Origin: Paragyromitra xinjiangensis
Lineage: Eukaryota > Ascomycota > Pezizomycetes > Pezizales > Discinaceae
Length of the DNA: 64,000 nucleotides
Reading direction: 5' to 3'
Assembly (NCBI GenBank): GCA_038503065.1
Contig: JBCAMK010000008.1
Coordinates: 558,001-622,000 of the forward strand
Both the position numbers and the translations under genes were made by a program. The notes under the pieces were generated by a model, which saw only the letters and a list, made by a program, of their open reading frames with translations, did not search any database and was not told where the DNA came from. This document shows, piece after piece, positions 12,017 through 22,093 of this stretch (its first letter is position 1; every line of letters begins with the position of its first letter).

Positions 12017-13082
12017 GGTGGATGGTTATTCAAGGCGAAACAAGTTCGCAAAAGGGAAGGAAAGGCCAAAGGTTATCGTAACGACTGTTATTGAGTATTC
12101 TAGGAACTTTAAAGATGCTATTCGGCCAGGAACAAAGAAGGGCCTCGAGAGAAAGGGTAGTGTTTTGAGCGAGTGAGTGCTTATCAACCGTATTTCACGG
12201 TGAGGACACGATCGAAAGAAACAGAACAGGCATGGGAGATGGATGAGTTCTGCAGGCTGACAGGGCTGTTCTCATCAAATGGGGACTGGCATGACTGCAT
12301 GTATTCCTCTCGCAGCGATACGCATCTTGGCGAAAAGATTCAAGTTCAGGAGAAACAGGGGTAGTGGAAGTGCGCCCTTGCTGGATTTGTGGTATCCGTG
12401 AATGAATGAGCAATTGCTAATAAGAATCAAGATGGGTGGGAGAACCATACACTGATTGGAGAGATCTCGGCTGGTCTCTTATTCTGCTGGATCCGGAGAT
12501 GTAGATGCACGGAAATTTAAATCCACACCCCGCGCTAGTGGTACCAAACACTGCGCGCGTGCACACGAGGTACGCGCCTTAGCCGCAAGTTCCCAATACA
12601 GTGGACCCCCGCTATAAATACGTTCGGGACCATAAATTAGCCTTGGGATATTAAAGCCCTCAAAGATATTAGAACTACTGACCTTAATTAAGCTGGTAAT
12701 TCCGACGCTGCCATGTGTGATCACTCACGATTAGATCCTCACGCTGGGCTGGCTTGGGCCTAGTGAAAGTCATTTGATGGGAGGAGCAGTAGTTAATATC
12801 TGGATTAATAAACAAATCCTCAATACCTCAATCTATAAAGTACGAGGGCATGAAAGTACTGTTTCAAAAGTTGCGTCTTAAGCTGCGAGAATTTCATAAA
12901 GTAAGAACCTTTAGCCAATAAATAAATTATCACGTTTAAGGCCCGGCCTGCTGGCGTTATACTCTCATTCGTATCAGTTACAAGAATATCACATGAAATA
13001 AAAGCCATAGTGTGAATAGACCTAGCTAACAAAGAGAAAGGCGATCCCTTTCCCCTTTGGTTTACTCATCAATTGATTGATA
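12017..13082. other. Intergenic region upstream of the glycosyltransferase gene
   Basis: No supported gene. This should contain the glycosyltransferase promoter just above 12016. The right side runs into the MITE cluster starting at 13083. Confidence 0.5.
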
Positions 13083-13364
13083 CTCATGCCGCCAGATTTA
13101 TAATGCCGGGTAACTAAATTCTGTCCAAGGGTGGAACTGTCGTACCTGTGGTAGGAGATATGGGAAAAAGTAGGATCCTGGGAGTAGCAGCAACTTCGGT
13201 GCACTTTAAACAATGTATCTCGCTTATTTCAATCTTCTATAATTCATGGTTGTTGAAGAATCGAGCTTCCTGTGGGGTTTCCGCTAGTGTCTGGGACCCA
13301 TTCTTGCACTCAATATTCATAGTAAGATCTTAGTCATCCGGAATTATAAATCTGGCGACATGAG
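13083..13364. mobile_element. MITE, 282 bp, CTCATG-end family, TA target site
   Basis: The left arm CTCATGCCGCCAGATTTATA is mirrored by the right arm ending TATAAATCTGGCGACATGAG. The arms extend about 38 bp with a few mismatches (CCGGGTAACTAA against TTAGTCATCCGG). TA flanks both sides at 13081-13082 and 13365-13366. It shares its terminal CTCATG(C/T)CGC with the element at 13456 but has a different interior. Confidence 0.75.
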
Positions 13365-13455
13365 TATGGTGCGAGAGTATCGCATGCGACAAAAGGTATA
13401 ATATGAATGAAGAGGGAGGTGAATGCTTTTTCATTAAACAATTGCTTGGATAATA

Positions 13456-13553
13456 CTCATGTCGCTGACAACCGGCTAAACCACGTGATCGTATATAGCA
13501 GATTCATTACCAAAATCGGGTCACGTGATTTAGTCGGGTGTCAGCGACATGAG
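13456..13553. mobile_element. MITE, 98 bp, CTCATG-end family, TA target site
   Basis: The arms CTCATGTCGCTGACA and TGTCAGCGACATGAG are perfect for 15 bp. They continue imperfectly through CCGGCTAAACCACGTGA against TCACGTGATTTAGTCGG, so almost the whole element is a hairpin. TA flanks are at 13454-13455 and 13554-13555. CACGTG E-box palindromes lie in both arms. Confidence 0.8.
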
Positions 13554-13622
13554 TAGAGCGACGGTATTGCTCGCTGGTATACGCATTGCTAACATTAGCA
13601 AGAAACGGCACCTGCTAGGGAA

Positions 13623-13913
13623 GCGCCGTTTTGAAGTCGCGTTGCCTAATAGGAAGCTTTCTATTCCTCAACTAAAAAGTTGCGAAGTTGTCTCAATTTA
13701 AGAATTTTACATATGAAATGCCAAAAATTAGTGGTATCTTATTCAGAATCGATATCCTAAAGGTGCTATGCCATGGAGGTTTCAAAAAGGCATCAAGAAG
13801 ATGCCAAGCGAGATGTAAGAGACTAAGAGACTGCCGAGATTGCCTCCAACCAATAGGAATGGCTTTCTTACCAGATCTTGCCTTCTTAGGCAACGCGACT
13901 TCAAAGCAGCCGC
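13623..13913. mobile_element. Inverted-repeat element, about 290 bp (ends uncertain)
   Basis: The left arm CCGTTTTGAAGTCGCGTTGC continues CTAA. It is mirrored by TTAGGCAACGCGACTTC followed by AAAGCAGCCG. Beyond the arms the right side reads CATGAGTA, recalling the CTCATG family, while the left side is diverged, so I cannot fix the termini or a target duplication. The TTTTGAAGT core is shared with the element at 31536, suggesting one family. Confidence 0.55.
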
Positions 13914-14389
13914 ATGAGTACTCGGGTGTAGGGGTTAGTCTGACGATAGTGGCGCGGGCGGCAGTGCGTGGCGTCTCAGAGAGGGTTGCAAGCTTTCTCT
14001 TGGGTGTCTGGTTGGGATGTGGAAACGGGATAGCACCACTCCTAGGTACTAATATTGGGCGGGTAGTGGAGCGTTTCAGTAACAGGGGTTCTGCAGGGCA
14101 CTGCTAGAAAAGAATCCGATTCTTGCAAGGCGATTTCCACTGCCGGGACACAAAAATAACGAAATGTATTTTCAATAACAATACAAAGTAGTAAGCATAT
14201 AAACAAAGCCGAAGAAAAGAGCGCACAATCTAAAAACAACGCCTGGCCGCAAAGGTCCCTAAACATGGCTAAGAAAAGTCAAGATAAAAGAGTTGCTGAG
14301 CCTCCTGAAAACCATACCAACATATGTTTTTTTTTTGTTGGATGAAGTTGGGGATGGGGATAGTAAAATAGGGTAGGTTGTTGAAACCA

Positions 14390-14911
14390 TTAAAGTCGAG
14401 AAAATTCGTGGATATTTTTGTCTTGAAGTTGTTTTTCGTAATATACCCTGGCCATAGGAAAAGTGTTAGGGTAGAAAGTTGTTTTGTAATAAATTTGCGG
14501 AGAAACTAACCGTCCAGATGTTAAGAAATCATCAACATTTCGCGTCGCCTCTTCTCTTTCCTTCATTTCTAGTTCACTTTTTGTGGTCTTTTTGTCTTTG
14601 CGAGTTTTAACAGGATTAGCGATAGCTTTAAGGGTGCTTTTGACTCGTACTGATTTCGACTTCTTGAGGGCTGTTTGAGATGGCGTGAGTATCGAACTCG
14701 TTTGAGGGAGCCGTAAGGATTGAGACTTCATAATATTCATTTTTGGGAGCTTGGTGGATGTTTGTGGGGGTGAGTTGATCTCACGAACGCTCTCTGAGGG
14801 TGAGATATGTGTAGATGTCGCTGTAGAAGGTGGCAAAGGCTTCCGGGTGACTTGGGTCGGTGAAGAGAGAGTTCGCCTCTCTGTATACGTTGGAGTGGTA
14901 GGGGTCTGCAT
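14390..14911 (-). CDS. Hypothetical basic protein, 152 aa
   Basis: Two exons: 14911-14511 and 14447-14390, with a 63-bp intron whose donor is GTTAGT and whose branch site is CCTAACAC. The intron fuses DDFLTSGR to VYYEKQLQDKNIHEFSRL. Without splicing the frame also stays open, so either form is possible. The protein is Ser/Thr/Pro-rich and basic in the first two thirds (KKSKSVRVKSTLKAIANPVK), followed by a short charged helix (KSELEMKEREEATRNVDDFL). I do not recognise it. The start is the first ATG of the frame; a GTG-initiated extension to 15041 seems unlikely. Confidence 0.55.
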   Translation of the reverse strand: MQTPTTPTYTERRTLSSPTQVTRKPLPPSTATSTHISPSESVREINSPPQTSTKLPKMNIMKSQSLRLPQTSSILTPSQTALKKSKSVRVKSTLKAIANPVKTRKDKKTTKSELEMKEREEATRNVDDFLTSGRLVSPQIYYKTTFYPNTFPMARVYYEKQLQDKNIHEFSRL

Positions 14912-15758
14912 GGATAGACAATAGCGTCCTACTATGGACAGTTGAAATAGGATGTGTTGTACGGCTTGGTGATGTTCTGGTAGGTGGTAGAATTATGGTG
15001 GTCGAAGTCAGCCTTTTAAGCTGGATTCTGGAGATCCCCACAGGCTGATGGAGAATATCTCACCTCCGAGTGGATCACCACCTCGTCAGAGCAGCCGCCT
15101 GTCGCACAACCGTTGTGCCGCCTGTTCGCCTTGCAAGGGTGAAACTGGCACTAAACTGTGCAAAACTCCTTCTGGTGGCAGGATAGATTCACCAAATCAC
15201 CAACCCATCGCATATAGCAGATACTACTGGGCGTGCTTTATCGACCTGTCTTGCCAAAGTTGGTGCTGATCGATTACAGATGGGAAATCCTGACGCGCGT
15301 TCTTAGTGACTACCCCTCTAGAGTAAGTTTTTCTTTTCGAGAGCGCCTATTCCAGCACTTCGCCAGTGTCATAGACTTGAGTATCTACCGAGTCTTATAA
15401 TTGGCTACATAAACTGAGGGACAATTGTGCCCCTGCTAGACAGACTCGTTCCAGATAGACTCGCTCATTGGCTAGGGGATTGATTGAAACTTGGCACGAT
15501 TTCATCACTGCCAGTGGAACTCTCTCCAGGGGAAATGTCTCGGGACGGCGGATGGATGAATGGCCACAACGCCGCAACCATCCCCACACTTTATCCTGCT
15601 CAGGGCGGGTAGCATGACTCAGCGCCGGTTCCTTGCAAACCATATCTGTCCTTTTTGACCCAGCGATAAAAGACAACTCAACTCAACAGAATATAATCAA
15701 ACTCAGCCAACAGTTGAAAACCCTCCCAGACTTCTAATCTATATTCATCATATCCGCA
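14912..15758. other. Divergent intergenic region between the hypothetical gene and FKBP
   Basis: It should hold the promoters of the minus-strand gene ending at 14911 and the plus-strand FKBP starting at 15759. I see no gene within it; frames at 15048-15269 and 15395-15676 have no motif. Confidence 0.45.
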
Positions 15759-16322
15759 ATGCGTGTCTCATCTGTCATCAGTCTCGTCATCTCTGCTCTC
15801 GTCGCTTCTGTTGCGGCTAACAAGCTTCAGATCATCAAGACTAAAGAGGTGAACTGTGACAGAAAGACAAAGGTTTGCAACCCCCATTTTCTTGCAAAAC
15901 TACTATGAACCCACTTTTACCTCGAAAATTGATGTACTGATAATTCAACTTCTATGCAGGAAGGTGATACCATCTCCGTCCACTACCGTGGAACCCTCGA
16001 ATCAAACGGCGAGCAGTTCGACGCCTCATACGACCGCAATCAGCCATTCAGCTTCAAGCTCGGTGCTGGTAGGGTGATCAAGGGATGGGATCAGGGTTTG
16101 TTGGACATGTGTATTGGGGAGGAAAGGAAGTTGATAATCCCGTACCAACTTGCATACGGTGAGGGTGGAAGGCCACCAATTATCCCACCGTCATCCACTT
16201 TGGGTAGATATCCCCCACTATTTTTGTTTGGAATGTTTCTTCGGGAAAGCTGACGATCATTAGTCTTTGAGACGGCGCTACTTGGTATCTCTGGCTATGA
16301 ACCGGAGAAGGCTGAGTTGTAG
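15759..16322 (+). CDS. ER-lumenal FKBP-type peptidyl-prolyl cis-trans isomerase (FKBP2-like)
   Basis: Three exons: 15759-15872, 15960-16203 and 16264-16322, with 87- and 60-bp introns, giving 138 residues. The N-terminal signal peptide ([20 protein letters not shown]) precedes [10 protein letters not shown]. The FKBP core shows [20 protein letters not shown], then [20 protein letters not shown] and [16 protein letters not shown], containing the conserved drug/proline-binding residues Tyr, Phe, Val-Ile and Trp. It ends [19 protein letters not shown]. Fungal FKBP2 proteins usually finish in HDEL; here the last four residues are KAEL, a weak or variant ER-retention signal. The expected role is proline isomerisation during folding in the secretory pathway. 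Confidence 0.9.
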
Positions 16323-17059
16323 TCTTGCTACCACCAGTGGGTGTAAGCTAACATTATTTTTTAGACGAGAAGAATATGAGGGCTCAAGTTTCATGAATCA
16401 TGTACTTTACAATCTAAAAGAATTAGTGATCCTATCTACTGTTATTTGGCAAAGTATAAGTCAGTCAGTGAAATTATGTTTTAGAAGATGGTGACTTAGG
16501 GAGCAATTCGAGTGGGCAACACTCCAAGTGTTCCGCTAGTCAATAATACCAAATATGTGTAGACGCTCTCTAGCGTATTATTGAGCTACTTGTTTTGAAG
16601 TATTTAGTGTGGGAAGTTGCTGTATAAAAGCTCATCGCCATTATTGTGCCACTTAATGGGTTAATGACCATGACATACGAACTTATCAAATATTAGGGGG
16701 GATCTGGGCGACTGGGACGTGGGCACAAGACTACATGTAGTCACTTTTATGAGGCAGATAAAGAAGGAAATTCACTCAATTCACTCAAACCCAATCATTA
16801 CGCCCATTTTCACTTCCCTCAACCACCTAAATCAAATATTTGGCTGTAACCTGAACTGTTGAGAACTCGATCGCTAAAAATTTGGGCACCAAAATCCCCG
16901 AATAGAAATAGAAAATTGGCCATCCAGCTATGGTCCAATTCTAGGTCGAATCCCTTAGCAATGATAAAGGATGCAAGGTTCTTCATAAATGAGAAATAAT
17001 ATCAAGCAAGTGAGAACCTAGAACTTTATGTGGAATCCAAATGCTATCATTGGCACAGC
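16323..17059. other. Intergenic region between FKBP and GH36 genes (convergent)
   Basis: No gene is seen. It should contain the 3' ends of both flanking transcripts. A short inverted sequence around 16530-16590 (TCAATAATAC / GTATTATTGA) is weak and may be a decayed element. Confidence 0.45.
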
Positions 17060-20000
17060 CTATTGAATATAAATTACCACTGTAACTTCGTTCGACCACC
17101 CGGCTGATAGTCCCAACCGTTTCCAGGCAGAATCGATATCAACTTCCAAGACACTTTTACTTTCTGTACTTTTCCTTACAGTATCGAACGGGATGACATT
17201 TCCCGATATCGAAATGAGAAGATTCGAGATATCTCGCGAAGAAAGATCAGAAATGTATAGACCTACCAAAACTTTAGCGATTTTCGATTCTGTCTCTCAA
17301 TAGAAAGTAGATGAATTACCCAAAATCCCTAGGGCCTTCAGGGTGACTGAAATAACAGCACGGTTTGTGTCGGCATTAACAGATTGACTGACAATTGCTG
17401 CGGCACCCGATATGGCAGATATCAACCCGAAGGTTGCGAAAAAGAATGGAGCTTTGCTATTGGTTTGCGCAAGTTCTTGCACAGGTGTGGCATTGTAAAA
17501 CTCCCATCCTCCTTGCGGGAGTGTGATACAGATGAAGTTGCCTTCCCCTTTAGCATGAATTCTGCTTACCTTCCCAGTTCTGTGAGATCTAATGACATAT
17601 TTTGTGTCTAACACGATTCCAGGAAACTCATCGATTGAGACCAACTCGGAGTTTTCTATCTCCGATATGTTGAACACAGCTACTAGTGAGCTCCCACCGA
17701 CGCTACCACAAAAGTTACCGACTTTCAAGAGCTGGTTACTGTTGTAGGTAACGAAGGGGTTAATTGGGAGAGCCACACGGCTCGGACGTAGAACTACAGT
17801 GTGACCTTGAGGAGATGGAGCGCTCATTTGTTTTATAAGACTCACATCATGTTGGCCCGGGGCATCTGTGATGTAGATGGGGCCGCCAGAGATACACCTA
17901 GCAGCCGCATGAAGTCCACCATATTCAGGAAGTGCGGATTGAAACATGTCCCAGTCTGGCAAGCCGTTTAAATGAGAAGTGAAGATATTATTCATGGCAT
18001 TTGCAAAGACATGCCACGCATGAGAGCTTGGGATATCTGGAAAGAAATCTATATTACGGTTAGTATTGACGCTATCGGTTTTCTTGGTGCTTTAATTTTA
18101 CTACCATCTGAATTTCTAAAAAGGACTCGAGGGCCGTCATGAGGCAGTAATGCGCGGAAAAATATGTAAGGGACATGTGCCATGCCTGTGTTAAAATGAT
18201 TTTAGTGGTGGAACTCCCCTACACAAGAGAGGTAGGCGGCTTACAATAAATCACCCTCCGTGAGAACCATTTCAGACTACATAGCTTGAATGCGTCTTGG
18301 TATGCACCACTTAAACGCTGACGCACGACGCTATCATCGAATTCATCGATGGTAGCTTGAACATCACACTTTACTGAATCTACTCCACTCGACACAAGAA
18401 ACCTTGAATGCGTCAGAAATAGCACTGACTTTAGTAAGATATAGCGCTTATACTTGTAAAAATCATTGTACATCCGACCTACATCGGGCTCGTCAACGAC
18501 ATGAACATCCCAGCCTCCGTGCCATTTTACAGTGGTACACTTGTAGTTAGCGTCAATCCACCCTCCTGGAGATATGCCTTCCCAGTATCCAAGCTGATCA
18601 TCTGTTAGTTACATGTAGTATCCCTCCTAAGTACCTTCAGATAGCTACTTACCAACGCATGCCATACTGCAATATGTTTAATATTTTTGAATCGCCTTCG
18701 AATCTCTGAGGTCGTGTGCGCCAATCCCTTGGGAAAATTTGCGTTTGCCTCAAATTTATCCCAGCGCCGGTCATTATCCTAGCATAGGAGTACACGGGAA
18801 ATTAATTTCACAACTCAAGTAACTTGGTTAAGGTGTGATTACCAGAGACTGCCAATTATCGTCGATGATCAACGTGGACACTGAGGGCGAATGGTTAACT
18901 CAGGGGTGGGGGGAAACTTGGGAAAATTCCTACCATTTATGCCGTTATCCGATAGTTCCTGGAGAGCTGAAAGTATTCTATCCTCAGACAGCTCACGACC
19001 TAATCCGTTCCAAGTACAGTATGCAAGGCCATCATACCTATTACCAGTTAATATCGCTTTTCAAAGGTACCACGATACTTGATGCTAGCTAACCAGGTCT
19101 CATACCAAGCCGGAAATGGATCCAGCTTTTCCTTTGATTGTGATTCCTCGGATATAGTGGAATGAGTCTGCGTAACGAGTGCCTTTATCATCTCTCTAGC
19201 TCTATAAAATGCAGCATCGACTGTTCGCTGATACTCCCAACCTGTAGCTACTATGGCGCGGTGGTATTGGCTAGTAGTTCCGTCGTTTTTTGTCTTCAGG
19301 ATAATCTTCCCAGTGGAAGTTTGAACATAAGTCGTACAGTCACCGATACCAGAAACTCCGAGAACGACAACATGGCGACCATCTGAGCGCATGTATCCTG
19401 CCATAAGGGCATCCTTGTCTACCATGAAAGGAGCCGTGCCTTGGCGAGGCCCCATCCAAGGGGAACTTAGTTTGACCTAATATAGGTTAGTGATTCATAT
19501 CACACATATCGCGTAGTATGATCTCACCAGTGCGTAGTAATTTTCTAGTAGCAGGGGCGACCCTAAAACGACTATAGAGGACGCATTAGAGAGGGGAGGG
19601 GCGATTGATGAAACTTCAAACACCTCCACGTCAGAGACTTGACTCGACACGGTTTTGACCGAGAGAGCGTGGTCAGGCCTGTCGAAAAGCGTGCAAAATT
19701 GAAACGGATCTTGTTGGCTAACTAAGGTGTTTTGGAATACGAGACGACCATCAGTTGCACCAGTTTGTTCTTTGCTCCATATCCATGGGCTTTTTTCTTC
19801 AGGCTTGAATCGAAGAGTGAACTGAAGCGATTCAAAATCTCTACAACTGAGATCCAAGGTATATACCAGTTGTTTGAGATCATTCTTCTGCTTAAACCCC
19901 ATGACCTAGGAAAGCGTTAGCTTGTGCATACATGACTGGGTCTCTACAAGATTTACTAGTGACTGATCGTTGCTAAGGGCGAAGTCGGAAGTTTGCCATT

Positions 20001-20260
20001 CTGCGCCAGAACTGTGCCAAAGTTGTACGGCCCATTGTTTATCTTGGTATCGGTTATCATGGGAGGTCTCAATTAGAGCGACAAAGCGAATCTTAAAATG
20101 TTATTATTAGCCCGAGCCGGAGAATTTAGAAATTTCGAGAGGCACATAATTATACCGATTTATTCCCTTGGATTACGGTTGTTTTCCCTAGGGCGGGCGA
20201 AAGGACAGCGTTGATATCTGAGCAATCGTTAATGGCCAAATCTACCTCAAGACTGTTGGA
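17060..20260 (-). CDS. GH36 raffinose synthase / seed-imbibition (Sip1)-like glycosidase; 5' end unresolved
   Basis: Eleven exons can be joined in frame: 20260(or further)-20156, 20091-19957, 19905-19528, 19476-19094, 19037-18934, 18880-18843, 18778-18653, 18593-18245, 18185-18105, 18048-17320 and 17271-17060. Splicing rebuilds family motifs: LIIDDNWQSL, ETWYDGLAYCTWNGLG, LGYWEGISPGGW, VDSVKCDVQATIDEF (the Asp of KCD is the expected nucleophile), IYCMAHVP, FRNSDDFFPDIPSSH and LPDWDMFQS, then AARCISGGPIYITDAPGQHD. The family acts on alpha-galactosyl sugars (alpha-galactosidase or raffinose/stachyose synthesis); in fungi the substrate is generally untested. No signal peptide is visible because the first coding exon, upstream of an in-frame TAG at 20261-20263, was not identified. 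A 38-nt exon (18880-18843) encodes the IIDDNW motif. Confidence 0.85.
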
Positions 20261-21324
20261 CTAGTTGTAAACCCACACATCGTTCGGGAGCTGAAGAAAG
20301 CCAGTTTGTATCTGTCTGAAGCTAAGTTTCGCTTTCCTTTGATCTGAGCACTGTATTACTTTCCTGTCACCAGAATAGACGATTTATGAGACAAAAAACT
20401 TTGCTGGTCCTGTTCCAGTAATCCACAGAGACATACGAGTGGCGAGGATAAGTGTCATTCAACTGTGGAGAAATACGTGAAAATGATTACAGATGAAACG
20501 TGAAAACAGGAGGTAGGCTGACTCGATTTCAGGGGGATTGTGGATGTGGGACCAACCACGATAATGTATAGGTACTGTTAGGTGGGACGAACGTCGACGA
20601 GACTCTTTCCTAGAGCTACAGTTCCGGGATCCTTGTGCGGGGAAGAAGGCTAAACGGTCAATGGATAAGCACAGGGTATTTTCTAGCCAAAGCGTTGGGA
20701 AGACCAGCCGCTTTCTGGTCGTTGCTGGACGTTAGTTTTAGGCTGTATATGGACTGCTGTTAGAGCTGTGATATGCATGACTGTTACTACGCCAGTCGTA
20801 CCGTTCCAAGGAATTTGCCTCAGTTCTAGGGCTTGCCCCAAGATAGCACATACATACTTGGTAGAACCAGGTATGTGGCTTTGTATAGCGCACAGATACC
20901 GTCACATAGAAAGCCATACACCCCATGTTTTCCGGTTCTTATAAGTACAAGTATAAGACCGCTGTAAAGAAATCAATAATCACATGCATGTATGTATATA
21001 CTTCATCTTGGCCTAGTCCGAAGCCGTTTATTCTCGTTTGGCTCTAAGATTTTAATTCCATGCAGTCTCTATTGGTGTAGGTGCATGTATTATTGGTATT
21101 GTTATCCTGTACTCAAGAAATGTATATCAACTCCTATCGGCTAACATAATCTACATGTAGTGTAATTTAAAGCAGTTGCTGTTCGCTCGATAAGGGTAGA
21201 ATGTAAATATATGTAATTTTCCCTACGTGAATGGCACCCGGCAGTATGGTTGAGGACGCCTGTAACAGGAGGGTTTTGGAACCTGCCACCTTGAACCGCA
21301 TCTCCTCCACCGAAAAAGAGCCTG
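20261..21324. other. Upstream region of the GH36 gene
   Basis: The missing first exon of the GH36 gene and its promoter should lie in the first few hundred bases. A candidate ATG at about 20460 is followed by a good GTATGT donor, but its phase does not match. The remainder shows no gene. Confidence 0.4.
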
Positions 21325-21669
21325 CAGTAAAACCTATCATAATTCCAGTTGGCTGTTCCTGGAGTTTGGCTGGAATTATGATAGGTATGGAACTTCAATA
21401 GGTTTCTTGGCGGCGCTTAGAGCCTCATTAACCCTAACCTAGGGGCTTGGCAGCAAGAATCCATAAGGAGCAGGCTGCAAGAACCATTATTGCGCACCAA
21501 CAACCATTCTAAAAGAGGCTGCCTTCATAGGGGATATGGATGGTCATGTTGAGATGTGTTCCCAAGTGAAAAAATTGAAAAAATCTTCTCATTATCCGGG
21601 TAACTCTGGAAATTAGCAAATTTATATGCTGGGAATCTGCTGGAAATGGAATTATGATAGGTTTTACTG
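21325..21669. mobile_element. Inverted-repeat element, 345 bp, CAGTAAAACC ends
   Basis: The left end CAGTAAAACCTATCATAATT is mirrored by the right end AATTATGATAGGTTTTACTG. A TA follows the right end; the left flank is TG, possibly a mutated TA. An extra inverted copy of the end (GGAATTATGATAGG) lies at about 21369-21382, forming a local 55-bp hairpin with the left end. CAGTA-type ends resemble Tc1/pogo-like termini (established pattern); no ORF of note is inside. Confidence 0.7.
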
Positions 21670-22093
21670 TATTTTCTAAAAAAAGCTCTGCTACGGGCCT
21701 ATATTTCACTTGCTCTACCACTTGATAGTCTTGTATTTTTAAAAGCCTTCCGGTTGTTGAGTCATTGAACTCGGGTCTGTACCTATTTTGTATGCCTTAG
21801 CAAGCGAAACGAATGCTGATTAAAGGCATCTTCAACTATACTCCATGTCCCGTTGTTTCAGCTAACGCAGGGGAGGCCAGCATTCTTTCTTAACGATGCC
21901 CGATGGGTGGTTTAGCTCCATGTCAGCGAGGCTTGGCATACATACAAGTAAATTATGTAACACAACCTGGGCTTGCGGGCCAAAATTTAACAGACGCGAC
22001 GCGTTTCCCCTATCAGACTGATAGAGACGGCAACCCTCTTCCACAGTTTAGCATTCACCATTACAATTCTACAGCTCTATAAAATCACTAACG
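21670..22093. other. Upstream region of MSH6
   Basis: It holds no gene. The MSH6 promoter and 5' UTR are expected here; an ACGCGACGCGT stretch (about 21995-22005) contains an ACGCGT MluI-cell-cycle-box (MBF)-like site, which would fit replication-linked expression (inference). Confidence 0.4.
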
